A stretch of DNA of 64,000 nt, taken from Cymodocea nodosa. Taxonomy: Eukaryota; Streptophyta; Magnoliopsida; Alismatales; Cymodoceaceae. The notes beneath the pieces are model-generated. The model made no database searches. It saw only the letters and a list, made by a program, of their open reading frames with translations, and was not told the origin of the DNA. The stretch is from the NCBI GenBank assembly GCA_036874045.1, contig JAZBRI010000010.1, positions 2,500,001 through 2,564,000 on the forward strand. Direction: 5' to 3'. Of the stretch, positions 23,302 to 34,939 are shown piece after piece. A program made the translations under genes and the position numbers. Positions within the stretch are counted from its first letter, which is position 1; every line of letters begins with the position of its first letter.

Positions 23302-25461
23302 TTAAGAAAAACTTTTTCTTGGTACCCAATGTTGTTGAGGACCAAGTTCATTAAACGCATATTTCTTCTTTTTGTTTAAAAATAGTTTAACATTATCATT
23401 TATATTCTTATTAGTTGTAAGTACTATTGATTTATCATTAGCTTCATACTCACATATAGCATTATTGCTTTTGCAATCATTCTTTTTGTTTTCAGATGTA
23501 GTATAATCAAGACCAAACATATTTTTATCAGATGTTAATTTATTTTGGTCATGCTTATACATTTCTGTAAGTTCATACCAAGATTTTGTACTTGTATTAA
23601 CACTTTCCGTACATACAAAATCTTTTTCTGCACAAGAATTTTTTGTTTTATCACATGCAGAATGAGTAATTGGTCTAATACCAGTGTATTGAATTACATG
23701 CTCAGGTTTCTGAATTTTCAGTTTACTATAATTGTCTGAAATTTTAGAAACATTAGAAACTAAATTTCCAAAACAAGAAACAAGATTTTTAGAAACATTT
23801 ATAGTCATGTTAGAAGTACAATTTGACAAATCACATTGATTTATATTATTACTACATGATTCATCCCTTGAAGTACCTACTTCTACATATTTATTACCTT
23901 GTTTCATAATAAAAGGAATTTTAGTCTTAGATTTACTTGAACTGCAACTAATAAATCCTTTATTGGCTTGAGATTCATGATATTCAGGATAATCAAATCC
24001 TAAGCCAAATTTATAAGACACCGTAGGGGTACTAGTTAGTTTGTCTAACTTAGTTTGACTTAAATTCCATTTCTCAAAGGTAGAATTTAAATCTTGCTCT
24101 CTCAGTTTTAATTTTTCTATTTCTAATTCAAGTTCATTTATATTGTTTCTCAACATTTCATTTTCAGATTCTATCTTTAATTTTTCAGCATTTATATTCT
24201 GTATTTGTTCATGCAAGATACATTCATTAAATCTAAATTTTTGCAAATCTCTAGCATGATTTTCATTATTACATTTAAACATTTCTAAAGTAGTAGACAG
24301 GAAACAATTTTCTTCTTCCATAATGGATGAGGATTTTCTAATATTCTTATTTTCCAGTTTACATACTTTAAGTTTTTGTAATAATGCATGATAAGCACAT
24401 AATAATTCATCAAAGTTGAAATCTGAATGACTTTCAGGATCAGATATTACCTCAAACTCATCTGCCATGAAGCGCACATGAGCAACGTCTTCTAACTCTT
24501 GTTGTCCTTCTGAATGTGAAGATTTTGATGCTGATTCCTCAGATTCAGACTCTTCAGACGTGTCATCCCAAGTGACCTTCAAAGCCTTTTTCTTGTAAAA
24601 CTTTTTCTGAGTTTTCTGAGCCGTCTTCTTCTGATTTGTCCTACTTTGCTTTTCATTTTTCCTCATAGGACAATCTGGAGAAAGATGTCCAGGTTTCTTA
24701 TAATTGTAACATACATACTTTCTGGATGAAGAATTCTTGTCATTCAATGATTTTGACGTTGAGGGTTTATCATTTTTGTTCCTTTGCTGTTTCCTAGCTT
24801 TCCATGCTTTCTTGAATTTCCTAGTCAGCAGAATCAAATCCTCGTCAGAATCAGTAGATATATCAGAATCTGAATTAATTTCAAAGTCTATTTCTTTCTT
24901 CATTTTTAGTTTGTTGTGATTCAATGATTCATTTAATTGAACTTCATAAGCTGTTAAATTTCCTATAAGTTCATTCATAGTATAAACATTTAAATCTCGT
25001 GATTCCTCAATTGATGTTACTTTCTGAGGCCATTTAGAACTTAGGGATCTGAGAATTTTCCTCACCAAATCCTTCTGTTCAAAATTCTTTCCTAAACATT
25101 TTAAAGAGTTTATGATATCAAGAAATCTGGAAAACATCTCAGAAATATTTTCGTCTTCATGCATCTTAAAGAGTTCATACTTATGAATCAACATGTTTAT
25201 TTTAGTCTCTTTAACTTGAGAAGTACCTTCATGTGAAACTTCTAATGCATGCCACACCTCATAAGTAGATTTATATGCCAACACTTTACTGAACTGTTCA
25301 TAACTCAATGCATAGAATAAAATATTTAAGCCCTTAGCATTCAAAGTTTCATTTTCTTTTTCAGTAATTGTCCAAGTATTATAAGGGGTAGTTAACGGAG
25401 TATATGGTTTAGAAATCATGAACCACAACTTATGATCTATACTTTGAAGAAAAACAGTCAT
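23302..25461 (-). CDS. Gag of Sirevirus element A (719-residue open frame, fossil)
   Basis: A long open frame with a UBN2-type gag domain in the first 200 residues (for example FSRFLDIINSLKCLGKNFEQ), an acidic serine-rich part (EINSDSDISTDSDEDL), a zinc knuckle CYNYKKPGHLSPDC, a second acidic stretch (TSEESESEESASK) and a long coiled-coil region (ESENEMLRNNINELELEIEK). Long gags with an extended C-terminal half are usual for Sireviruses. It ends GPQQHWVPRKSFS, just before protease. The leader lies between it and the primer site. It may once have formed particles; nothing shows that it is expressed. Confidence 0.85.
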   Translation of the reverse strand: MTVFLQSIDHKLWFMISKPYTPLTTPYNTWTITEKENETLNAKGLNILFYALSYEQFSKVLAYKSTYEVWHALEVSHEGTSQVKETKINMLIHKYELFKMHEDENISEMFSRFLDIINSLKCLGKNFEQKDLVRKILRSLSSKWPQKVTSIEESRDLNVYTMNELIGNLTAYEVQLNESLNHNKLKMKKEIDFEINSDSDISTDSDEDLILLTRKFKKAWKARKQQRNKNDKPSTSKSLNDKNSSSRKYVCYNYKKPGHLSPDCPMRKNEKQSRTNQKKTAQKTQKKFYKKKALKVTWDDTSEESESEESASKSSHSEGQQELEDVAHVRFMADEFEVISDPESHSDFNFDELLCAYHALLQKLKVCKLENKNIRKSSSIMEEENCFLSTTLEMFKCNNENHARDLQKFRFNECILHEQIQNINAEKLKIESENEMLRNNINELELEIEKLKLREQDLNSTFEKWNLSQTKLDKLTSTPTVSYKFGLGFDYPEYHESQANKGFISCSSSKSKTKIPFIMKQGNKYVEVGTSRDESCSNNINQCDLSNCTSNMTINVSKNLVSCFGNLVSNVSKISDNYSKLKIQKPEHVIQYTGIRPITHSACDKTKNSCAEKDFVCTESVNTSTKSWYELTEMYKHDQNKLTSDKNMFGLDYTTSENKKNDCKSNNAICEYEANDKSIVLTTNKNINDNVKLFLNKKKKYAFNELGPQQHWVPRKSFS

Positions 25462-25730
25462 CCTATATTTCCAATATTGAAAATGTATTCTATCAAATAA
25501 AGGAGGACGATTAAGATTTTGGCCTTCATATAAAGAAAAATAGCCATTTTACCTTAGATTTTCAACCTATTTGATTTTAAATAGTCTAAAAACTTTAAAA
25601 CAATTTTAGCCTTAAATCAAGAAAGTTAAACGTATGCTCAGGTTAATTTCTGTTTAAAAACAAGGAAGGTAGAATAAACAATGATATTAAATAAGTTGGT
25701 ATCGATTTTATATCAAAGATTATTAACAAA

Positions 25731-25742
25731 GCTCTGATACCA
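25731..25742 (-). other. Primer binding site of element A
   Basis: Minus strand TGGTATCAGAGC, complementary to the 3' end of plant initiator-Met tRNA, as in most plant Copia elements. It lies two bases inside the LTR end at 25745. Confidence 0.9.
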
Positions 25743-25744
25743 CT

Positions 25745-28173
25745 TGTAGGATCGTATGGCTACACAAGAGGGGGGTGAATTGTGTATTTTTAATATTTTC
25801 TGAAATATAATTGAAACTTTAAAACTCAAAAACAAGTCGAGACATTGTTTTCATAAAATCATTTTTATTCAAGGTTTCAATTACAATATACAATTCAATT
25901 CTCCTCAGAAATTGTAGATGCAATTATATTTCGATACCATGTATCATCTAAACAATTTCATAACTACAAACAGAGAAAACTAATTTGCGGAATTTAAAAC
26001 TTTTCTCCCTGTTTGAGATCTTTCTTCTTCTTCTTTTTCTTCTTCAGCAATTCTTTAGTGACGAATATCTTGTCTTTTTATGCTTCACTGAATTTGCTTT
26101 CTTCTAATACTTCAAATCTTCAGTGACGAAAATCTTACCTTTTTATGCTTCACTGAACTTTCTTCCACTTGAGAGATTTTTCCCGAAGTGGTGTTTTTGA
26201 TCCCTGAAAAAGATTTTTCTTTTGGTGTGCAGGGATGGTTTGATCCTTGAAAAGATTTTTCATTTTGTGTGCAAGGATAAATTGATTAATGAGAATTCTA
26301 TGCCTTTTATACTGTATCTTCATTTCATGCATATCCTTCACGTTTAACCACTACTAGTTTTCCACTTCTCCATGTCTTTTCTTTTTCCTTCATCGAAACA
26401 CACACATTCTAACCCATGTTTATATTTTGAATTTTCTTTAATCATCTGTCCTGGATCTCTGAAAAATTTCCTGCTAAATAAACTTTCTCGTCCAAAAGTT
26501 TTTCATCAGTGTAATAAGAAGTCGTTACTTTAATGTTAACTAAACGAGTAACACAAGTATATATATAACTTAACGTTTCTAACTTAACGAGTTCCTCATG
26601 TGCCATTTCACGTGACAAGTACTATAGCTAACTCAACGAACTAAGTCCGTGGTATTATACTATCTCAATGAACCATCTCCGTTGTGTTATGATAACTCAA
26701 CGAACCATCTCCGTTGTGTTATGATAACTCAATGAACCAGTAATAAACAAATGTTTTTATAATAAGAATTTTACTACATGCAAAAATAACAACTTAACTT
26801 TATAACGCTAACCTAATGCGTTGCCTTAGTGTTCAATATAGCAACTCAATGTGTTTAGTTATGTTAACTTAACGAGTTAAACATGTACACCTCACGTGAT
26901 ACAATACAACATTCGTAACTTATAATTTCACCACGTGTATAACACTAACTTAACGAGTTCGTCTCTTCTTTTACTCACTAACTTAACGAGTTGTCACGTG
27001 ACCCATTTTAACCTTTAAGCCTCTAACCTAACGAGTTCTCACGTGACCTCTATACAAACAAAACTCTAACTTAACGAGTTGTCTAAATGTGCACTGTTCA
27101 TGATACAGAAGATATAACATTAAAACATATCATGCTTTTCAATAAAAACACACGTTAACTTAACGTTTAGCTAAATGAGAAATTAATGCAACGAAACGAC
27201 TAGATATTAACTTCAGATCCAATACAGACAAGTATTTATATCAGTAAGCTTTTTCTGTATTAATTGATGATTTTAATTTCCTTTCAAGCAATAGTAATTG
27301 AGCAAATATGATTATTTTCATTCAGCACACATCATGAAAACAAAAATACTCAACATTAACTAAACGAGTAACACAAGTATATATATAACTTAACGTTTCT
27401 AACGTAACGAGTTCCTCATGTGCCAACTCACGTGACAAGTACTATAGCTAACTCAACGAACTAAGTCTGTGATGTTATGCTAACTCAACAAACCATCTTC
27501 GTTGTGTTACAAATAACTCAACGAACTAGTAATAAATAAATGTTTTTATAATAAGAATTTTACCACATGTAAAAATAACGACTTAAGTTTATAACGACTT
27601 AAGTTTATAACGCTAACCTAATGCATTGCCTTAGTGTTCAATATAGCAAGTCAACACGTTTAGTTATGTTAACTTAACGAGTTAAACATGTGCACCTCAC
27701 GTGATACAATAATATAACATTCGTAACTTATAATTTCACCACGTGTACAACACTAACTTAATGAGTTTGTCTCTTCTTTTACTCATTAACTTAATGAGTT
27801 ATCACGTGACCTATTTTAACCTTTAAGCCTCTAACTTAACGAGTTCTCACGTGACCTCTATACAAACAAAACTCTAACTTAACGAGTTGTCTAAACATGA
27901 ACTGTTCATGATACAGAAAATATAACTTTAAAACATATCATGTTTTTCAATAAAAACACATGTTAACTTAATATTTAGTTAAATGAGAAATTAATGCAAT
28001 GAAACGACTAGTTATTAACTTAGTATAATTTCAGATCCAATACAAACAAGTATTTATATCAGTAAGCTTTTTCTCTATTAATTGATGATTTTAATTTCTT
28101 TTCACAAGCAATAGTAATTGAGCAAATATGATTATTTCATTCAGCATATATCATCAAAACAAAATACTCAACA
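25745..28173 (-). repeat. LTR shared by Sirevirus elements A and D (2429 bp, with an internal duplication)
   Basis: Plus-strand ends are TGTAGGATCGTATGG and ACTCAACA. On the left is A's primer site and on the right D's polypurine tract, so one LTR serves as the 5' LTR of A and the 3' LTR of D. Units 26536-27355 and 27356-28173 are tandem copies of period 820 bp; the solo LTR at 34940-36597 has one unit only. A TATA box TATAAAAGG is on the minus strand at 26303-26311. The units are crowded with AACTTAACGAGTT and AACTCAACGA motifs and with CACGTG G-boxes. A short repeat with TTCACTGAA lies at 26035-26165. Confidence 0.88.
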
Positions 28174-28719
28174 ATCTCCCCCTTTTTGATGATGACAAAA
28201 CTATATTAAATCAATTATGAAATATATTTAACTCAACAAAGTACCTTTGTTGGGTTAACTTTTAATTCAACAAACAAGTTTGTTGACTTAAGTTCACTTA
28301 AGCTTATTTCTATTGTTTGTGTAAATTTCACCTCTCAGAAATAAAAATTTCAGATGTCAATAATTACATAAGTATCATTTCTCTTCCTTTCATTATATAA
28401 TTTAATAACCATATAATTTTCTTTCAGATTACATTATCATCTATCAGATTACACTAACCATATAAATATCATCTCTCTTTATAATATATGCAATTAAAAT
28501 CATAATCATCTTCTTTTATAACATTTCTCCCCCTTTTTGTCATTAATCAAAAAGATAATTACACAGAATATATATAGTAAGAGATATATTTACAACAACA
28601 CTTTCTGTAAACAATAATAAGAATTGTAAACATTTATAGAAAAATGTATTATTCAATAAATCAAAGAATGAATACAAACATTACATTTTGTATTCAGATA
28701 CAAGCAAACAGACAGTTAT

Positions 28720-31001
28720 CCATTCCTCCTAAGTATATCACTTATAACATTACATATTTTATCTCCTAGATGCCTAATATCATTTCTAATGTCGCTAAGC
28801 AAATCATCTAGGTTAGGAGGTATCTAGGGTTGCTGTTCTGCTTCAACTAAATAACTTGGTTGTTGTTGTTGAATATGGTCTATACAATCAGGTTGTTGTT
28901 GTCGTTGAGGTTGATGCATGGCCTAGAATTTTTGCAAATCATTTACACTAAATACTCTCATGCCTTTAGTTTCAGAGGGCTAGTCAGATAAATTCAATTG
29001 GCTTGGAAGGAGTCTACATACAGCATCACCATAAAATAACTTTGAACTCATATGCTATAATTGAGAAGTGAAAACATCAAACCAATTGATTTGAATTCTA
29101 TTCAATAGACCATAAGTTGCATATAAACAACTTTTGCTGACTTCCATATTGTGTCCAACACTCTGAAATAAATTGGCATGCAATATATTTGCAATAAACC
29201 TTACCTCTGCATTTAGATTTTCTATGAGTCTCATTTCAGTATATACATTTGGAATTTTTGATAAAGACTGAATGTTCCATTCTAGTTATCTAATCATGTT
29301 AAATCTATTTGTAACAACAACACCTTCATTCTTTAATCCCAAAACTTCAAAAATTAATTCAGGAGACAATATTAACTCCTATTTATTTATTTGAGTTTTT
29401 AATATATTTTCATTCTTGACCAGATTGCTATAAAAAGCTGCAATAAGCTCTGTGTATTGCTTCCATTTCATTCCAACTAGCAAGAATTGCATGAGGCCTT
29501 GATACTCAAATAGATCTCTTATTTCCATCAAATTTTTGAATTTTATTGAACGAGCATGCAGAATCTGACATGTAATCAAATTATTATATTTCTGCAATGC
29601 TTCCTCAGATCTAAAATGAATTGAATTACCTTGAATTTGTAATTGTACACAAAGAAGGTGATACCTGAAGCTGTGATTCAGAGTTTAATTCATCTTCAGG
29701 AACTTCTTCTTCAAAATAAATGTCATGTTGTTCCTCTATGAAAATATTTTCTTGAAGCTACGTATGTACACTTGATTCTTCAGCTTCAATAGTGTAAGGA
29801 ACATCTTCATTATGCTTAGCATTCATCTATTCAGTCTCTATAGAATGATCAGAGTTCAATTTTTCCACAAATTCTACAACCGATGTATTTGTCTGTAATT
29901 GTTCATTTTGTTCAACAGATATCTCCATTGATACATGCTATGAATTCTCAGACTCTACTTCTATAGATTCTGAAGAAGGCTGGTTGACATTTAGCTCTTC
30001 TGGAGTCTTAACTTTTTCAATATCCGCTACTCTAGACAATTCAGCCTATGAACTAGTTACCACCTCAATATTGTCAATTATATCTACAATAACTTGTTCA
30101 TTGTTAGGTGCCTAATGCTCTGATTTTTCAATTTCTACATCATCATGACTTGAACTAATAGAAAAACTTGAGCTCATATTTGACTTGCATTTCTTCTAAG
30201 TTTTCTAGCAAGGGAAAATAAAGTCTCATTATCATCATCAGTTTCAGTATGCTCGGAACTGATGAGTTTATCAGATGTACTATAAGGTACAATGTCTAGA
30301 CATACATTGTCCTTTGGAAATAAATACTCATCCGATTTTCCTTATTCAGTAGACTTTGTTTCCTTAGTCATAATTTTCTGATTTTCCTTCTTCTATAAAA
30401 TTTCTACTGTTTTCTTTTCAAATTGCTCTATAAAAGTTTTTTGTTTTAATTTTTCAAAAGCACTTTCTATTGCTACAGCCTTTCGAAGACTGTCAACTTT
30501 TCTTTTATCTACAGCAATATTTGATTCTACTTGTTTTGAATACAAAGGAGTAGGTATAGCAGATTCATGTTCTTCCTCAAATGCATGTAGTCTTGTACCA
30601 CTCAAAGGAGTTTGATGAATTCTATTTGATGAACCTACACCTTTTTCCATATATTTTGCATATTATTCTAAAAATGCAATTTCAGCACATTTCATTCTGT
30701 ATTCTCTATCATATTTACTTCGAATACCCATATATGTAATATTTGCATCAGTATTTTTAAGCTCTTGTCTAACTTCATCTAGTATACCTTGAGGAAAGAA
30801 GTATTCAATGTAAATTTGTGCTAACCTTTTGTCCACTCGAAGTATTTTCTTGAACCAAGTGCGTGGAACTTCATCAGTATCTATTTCTTTTCCTTTTACA
30901 TCTCCTCTGCTTTTGCCTTTTCCTCTGCTATGACCTTTGTAGAACATGGAGACCATCATCGTAGGTTGTAACAGCAACAAGCGGGAAAGATTTTCAAACA
31001 A
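28720..31001 (-). pseudogene. Envelope-like ORF region of Sirevirus D
   Basis: The first part (31001-30393) is basic, then helical: GKSRGDVKGKEIDTDEVP, RTWFKKILRVDKRLAQIYIE, EYRMKCAEIAFLE and FEKLKQKTFIEQFEKKTVEI. The middle (30390-29640) is acidic and low in complexity. The last part holds the domain shared with 3951-4433: VLGLKNEG.., ANILHANLFQSVGHNMEVS and LLNRIQINW, and finishes with a Q/P-rich stretch and SDIRNDIRHLGDKICN..SDILRRN. An ORF in this place is a Sirevirus trait; calling it envelope-like follows the literature and is not evidence of function. It is broken. Confidence 0.65.
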
Positions 31002-31479
31002 AGGTTTACGAATAACCTAAGTGCCCATGTAATAAGTGTTTAAATAGGGTTTTTAGGTGAATAACTCAACGTGTATAAGTTGGGTTTGCATTTTAAATGA
31101 GCATTGAATATAGTTTATTCAATCAAGGTACCCAAAATATTCAAGTATAACTCGTTGAGCTAACTAACCTAACAGAGTAAAATATTGTCTAGAGGTAGTT
31201 TTACACGTTACCTTATATAACATAACGTTCAGTTAGTACACTTTAAAAAAAAAAACAAGTTTCGGATGCTTCCTTCCGAAGACAACACACATGCTACACT
31301 TAACATTATCTTGAGAACATTGTAAACTATTCTAACATTCTCTTCTTATGAATCTAAAATAGTTTGTTTGTATTTTTAAATTGTTTCATCAAGATCTTAA
31401 GAGGACTTAAATTCAGATTAACCAAGATTTGTATTCTGAATTATATTAATCTGTTTTGGACATTATTAATCCTCCCCCT

Positions 31480-32440
31480 ACAAATATACTTCTTATATAT
31501 TCAATAACATACAAAATATACTTGTATAACAATAGATGTTAAGTATAACTATACTTTTAAATTTTCTTTTTAGAAACTTCCGATATCTTGATTTTATCAA
31601 AAATGATTTCTAGAATCAATTCCTACTGTATACGAATCAAAACACAACTTTGAACTCAATATGATTAATTCAAGGAGAATAAAAGAATGTATCTCAAATA
31701 AACATTTTCAAAAGTACTAATATTGATTCAATAAATCAGTAGTCATATTGGTAGAAACTATATTCGATTCAAAGATATATGTAATTAATGAAACAACTTT
31801 TTCTTTTCTAAACAGTAAATATTGATAATTTTCTTTAAAAGTTAGTTTGAAAAGCTTGAATTATACAAGAACTTTCTAATGTACCCATGTAATGAGTTTT
31901 CAGTCAACAATCCTAGATCTGATCAAGACCTTAGGTTGCCAGATTTAAAGAATCCTTTTTCAAGACAACAATCCTTACATACCTATCTACTCAAGTACAA
32001 AAGGCTCGTGATCAAATTAATCAATAAACTCTCAAAGATTTTCACTTTATAAGCACTTTTCATTTTAAGCACAGTATATATGTATTCCATTAATACATAT
32101 GCAATAAAACACAAATCTCATACAATTTTTACTTCTATGATTTTACTAAAAATATGAATCAGTTTCAATATGCTCATACTTTTGATTAACAGTTTAAGAT
32201 GATTTACATATAAATCATTCTACAAGTTTAATTAATCAAGACAAATTTATGCATGATCATATGCACTTTCCTTGATTCAAAGAAAACACTTAATCAAAAT
32301 TTCAGAATTACAGAAGTATTTAATGTTTTTCGTTTACACTTCCACTTAAAATCGTGAAAACCATTAAAATTGATAAACTACTTAAAATCAATAAGATACT
32401 ACTATGATTTTACAATAAATACATAGTACCTTATACAGCA
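31480..32440 (-). repeat. Shared non-coding module in Sirevirus D
   Basis: About 1 kb with no credible ORF, lying between the end of pol and the envelope-like region. It aligns by eye with 60355-61440 (another Sirevirus) and, more distantly but clearly, with 10790-12330 and 43650-44475 next to Gypsy polypurine tracts. The best-kept core includes ATCCTAGATCTGATCA..ACCTTAGGTTGCCAGATTTA and ATCCTTACATACCTATCTA. Confidence 0.75.
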
Positions 32441-34939
32441 GTTTAGATATTACTTAGATATTTATGATAAGTATATAATATCTATGAGGTGAACAACATC
32501 ATCAATAATATTTATCTTTTTGCGGAGTCTAAGCATTTTACACATCACAGCCTACAAATACCAAAATTTAATCTTATGTTGCAGAATGTATTTTTGTCTA
32601 GAGGTTTTGTAAATATATCAGCTAATTGATTTTTACTAGACACAAATTCTAACTTAATTTTTCCTTTAATTACGTTATCTCTTAGAAAATGATGTCTAAC
32701 CTCTATATGCTTTGCTCTAGAATGTAATACATGATTTTTGGAAAGATTTATTGTAGAATTACTGTTACAATAAATCTCAGTTGTATCATAAGATAATCCA
32801 AAATCTTCTAAAGTTTGCTGTATCCGCAGAATCTGAGTGCAACATAGTGTAGCAGCAACATATTCAACTTCTGTAGTAGAAAATGCTACACAATTTTGCT
32901 TTTTACTAAACGATGACACCAAATTATTTTCCAATAATTGACATGTGCCACTGGTACTCTTTCTATCAGATTTAGATCTTTCATAATCAGCATCAGTATA
33001 TCCTATAAGATCTATTGAACTATCCTTAGAATAATACAGTCTGAAATTTTTAGTTCCTTGTATATATCTAAATATTCTTTTAACAACACTTGAGTGTGAT
33101 TGTTTAGGATTAGATTGAAATCTAGCACAAGCACACACAGCAAACATAATATCAGGTCTACTTGCTGGCAAATAAAGTAAAGAATCAATCATACTTCTGT
33201 ATTTTCTTTGATCTATTGATTTTCCTATGTCATCAATATCTAACTTTAAAGAATTACTCATAGGAGTTCCTCGAATCATTGTATCATTAAAATTAAATTT
33301 CTTAAGCATTTCATCTAACTATTTTTCCTAATTTAAAAATATACCTTTATCCATTTGCTTAATTTGAAGTCTTAGAAAATATGAAAGTTCTCCTATCATA
33401 CTCATTTTAAACTGACTAGTCATCTCTTCAGAAAATATTTTTATCAGTTTATCAAAGGTTGCTCCAAAGATTATATCATCCACATATATCTGAACAACAA
33501 TCTGATCTTTACCATCTCTTTTGATAAATAGAGTATGATCTACTTTTCCCATGATATAACCTTGTTCTATTAAAAAAGTAGATAATCTTTCATACCATGA
33601 TCTAGGTGCTTGCTTCAAACCATATAAGGCTTTCTTCAATTTATACACAAAGTCAGGATTTTTAATATCTTTACATCTAGGTGGTTGTTTTACATAGACT
33701 TCTTCATTAATTAAACCATTTAGAAATGCACTCTTTACATCCATTTGATATAATTTAAAATCCATATAACAAGCATAGGCCAATAATATTCTAATACTTT
33801 CTAACCTAGCCACAAGAGCAAATGTTTCATCATAATCTAGTCCTTCTTCCTATGTATACCCTTGTGCAACTAATCTAGCTTTGTTTCATATAACTTGACC
33901 AGTTTTATTAGTTTTGTTTCTAAAGATCCATTTTGTACCTATTATGGACTGATTTTCTGATGGAGAGACTAATTCCCAAACATCATTTTTGATGAATTGA
34001 TTTAGTTCTTCTTGCATTGCCACTATCCAATTTTCTTCAGATAATGCTTCTTCTATATTTCTTGGTTCCACAATAGAAACAAACATACACATACTACTTA
34101 AATTTACTGAAGCTCTAGTTTTAACTCCCTCATTAATATTACCAATGACTTGAGTAATAAGATGTGATGAAGAATAACGCCAATTTCTCTGATTTTCCTC
34201 AATATTCTCATCAACATCTGAAAGTCCATCACTTTCATAATTAGTTTGATCATTTAAGTTCATATTTTTGATTTTCTCAGATAAATCTTCAATCTCTTTA
34301 TTGATCTCTAACTCTTTTGGGAAATTGATCAAATCATCATTATCAGCTTTAGATTGAGGTTCTTTAAAAGAATTTTCATTGAAGCTTACATGGAGGGTTT
34401 CTTCAATAGTTCTAGAAGTCTTGTTATATACTCTATAGGCTTTACTTCTAATAGAGTAACCTACAAAAATTCCTTCATCCACTTTAGCTTGAAATTTATC
34501 CATTTTATCCTTCGTATTAAGAATAAAACACTTGCACCCAAATGGTTTCATATAGGAAATTTTTGGAACCCTATTAAACATAATTTCAAAAGGAGTTTTA
34601 TTAACATGAGGTCTTAAGTGACTTATGTTAATAACATAACAAGTTGTATTTACTACTTCAGCCTAAAGATTTTGAGGTAACTTATGTTCATTCAACATAG
34701 TTCTGGCCATTTCTTGAAGTGATCTATTCTTTCTATCGACAACACCATTTTGAGACGGTGCTCTTGGAAAAGAAAATGTGTGATCAATGTCATGATCTAT
34801 ACAGTAATTATTCATTTGATCATTATCAAATTTAGTACCATGATCACTCCTAAGTTTTTGAACAGAGACACTTTGTTCATTTTGAACAAGATTGCAAAAC
34901 ATTTTAAACTTTTCAAAAACTTCCATCTTAGATGTTAGA

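Larger units (their letters stand above)
21518..25744 (-). mobile_element. Sirevirus (Copia) element A, internal part
   Basis: On the minus strand: primer site TGGTATCAGAGC (plus 25731-25742), two bases from the end of the LTR at 25745; a leader; a long gag (25461-23302); then protease, integrase and the start of RT down to 21518, where sequence changes abruptly into the partial LTR of element B. The protein sequence (CDACELGKLHKNSFKSK, MDLFGPTRIMSLGGKRYVFV, LRSDHGTEFDND) is typical of SIRE1/Maximus elements. Only a few breaks are seen in what remains. It is very similar to element D on the other side of the shared LTR. Confidence 0.88.

Noticed and set aside
26520-28000. Regular short repeats resembling a CRISPR array
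   Set aside because: Spacing is irregular, units are palindromic and vary, and they lie inside plant LTRs.
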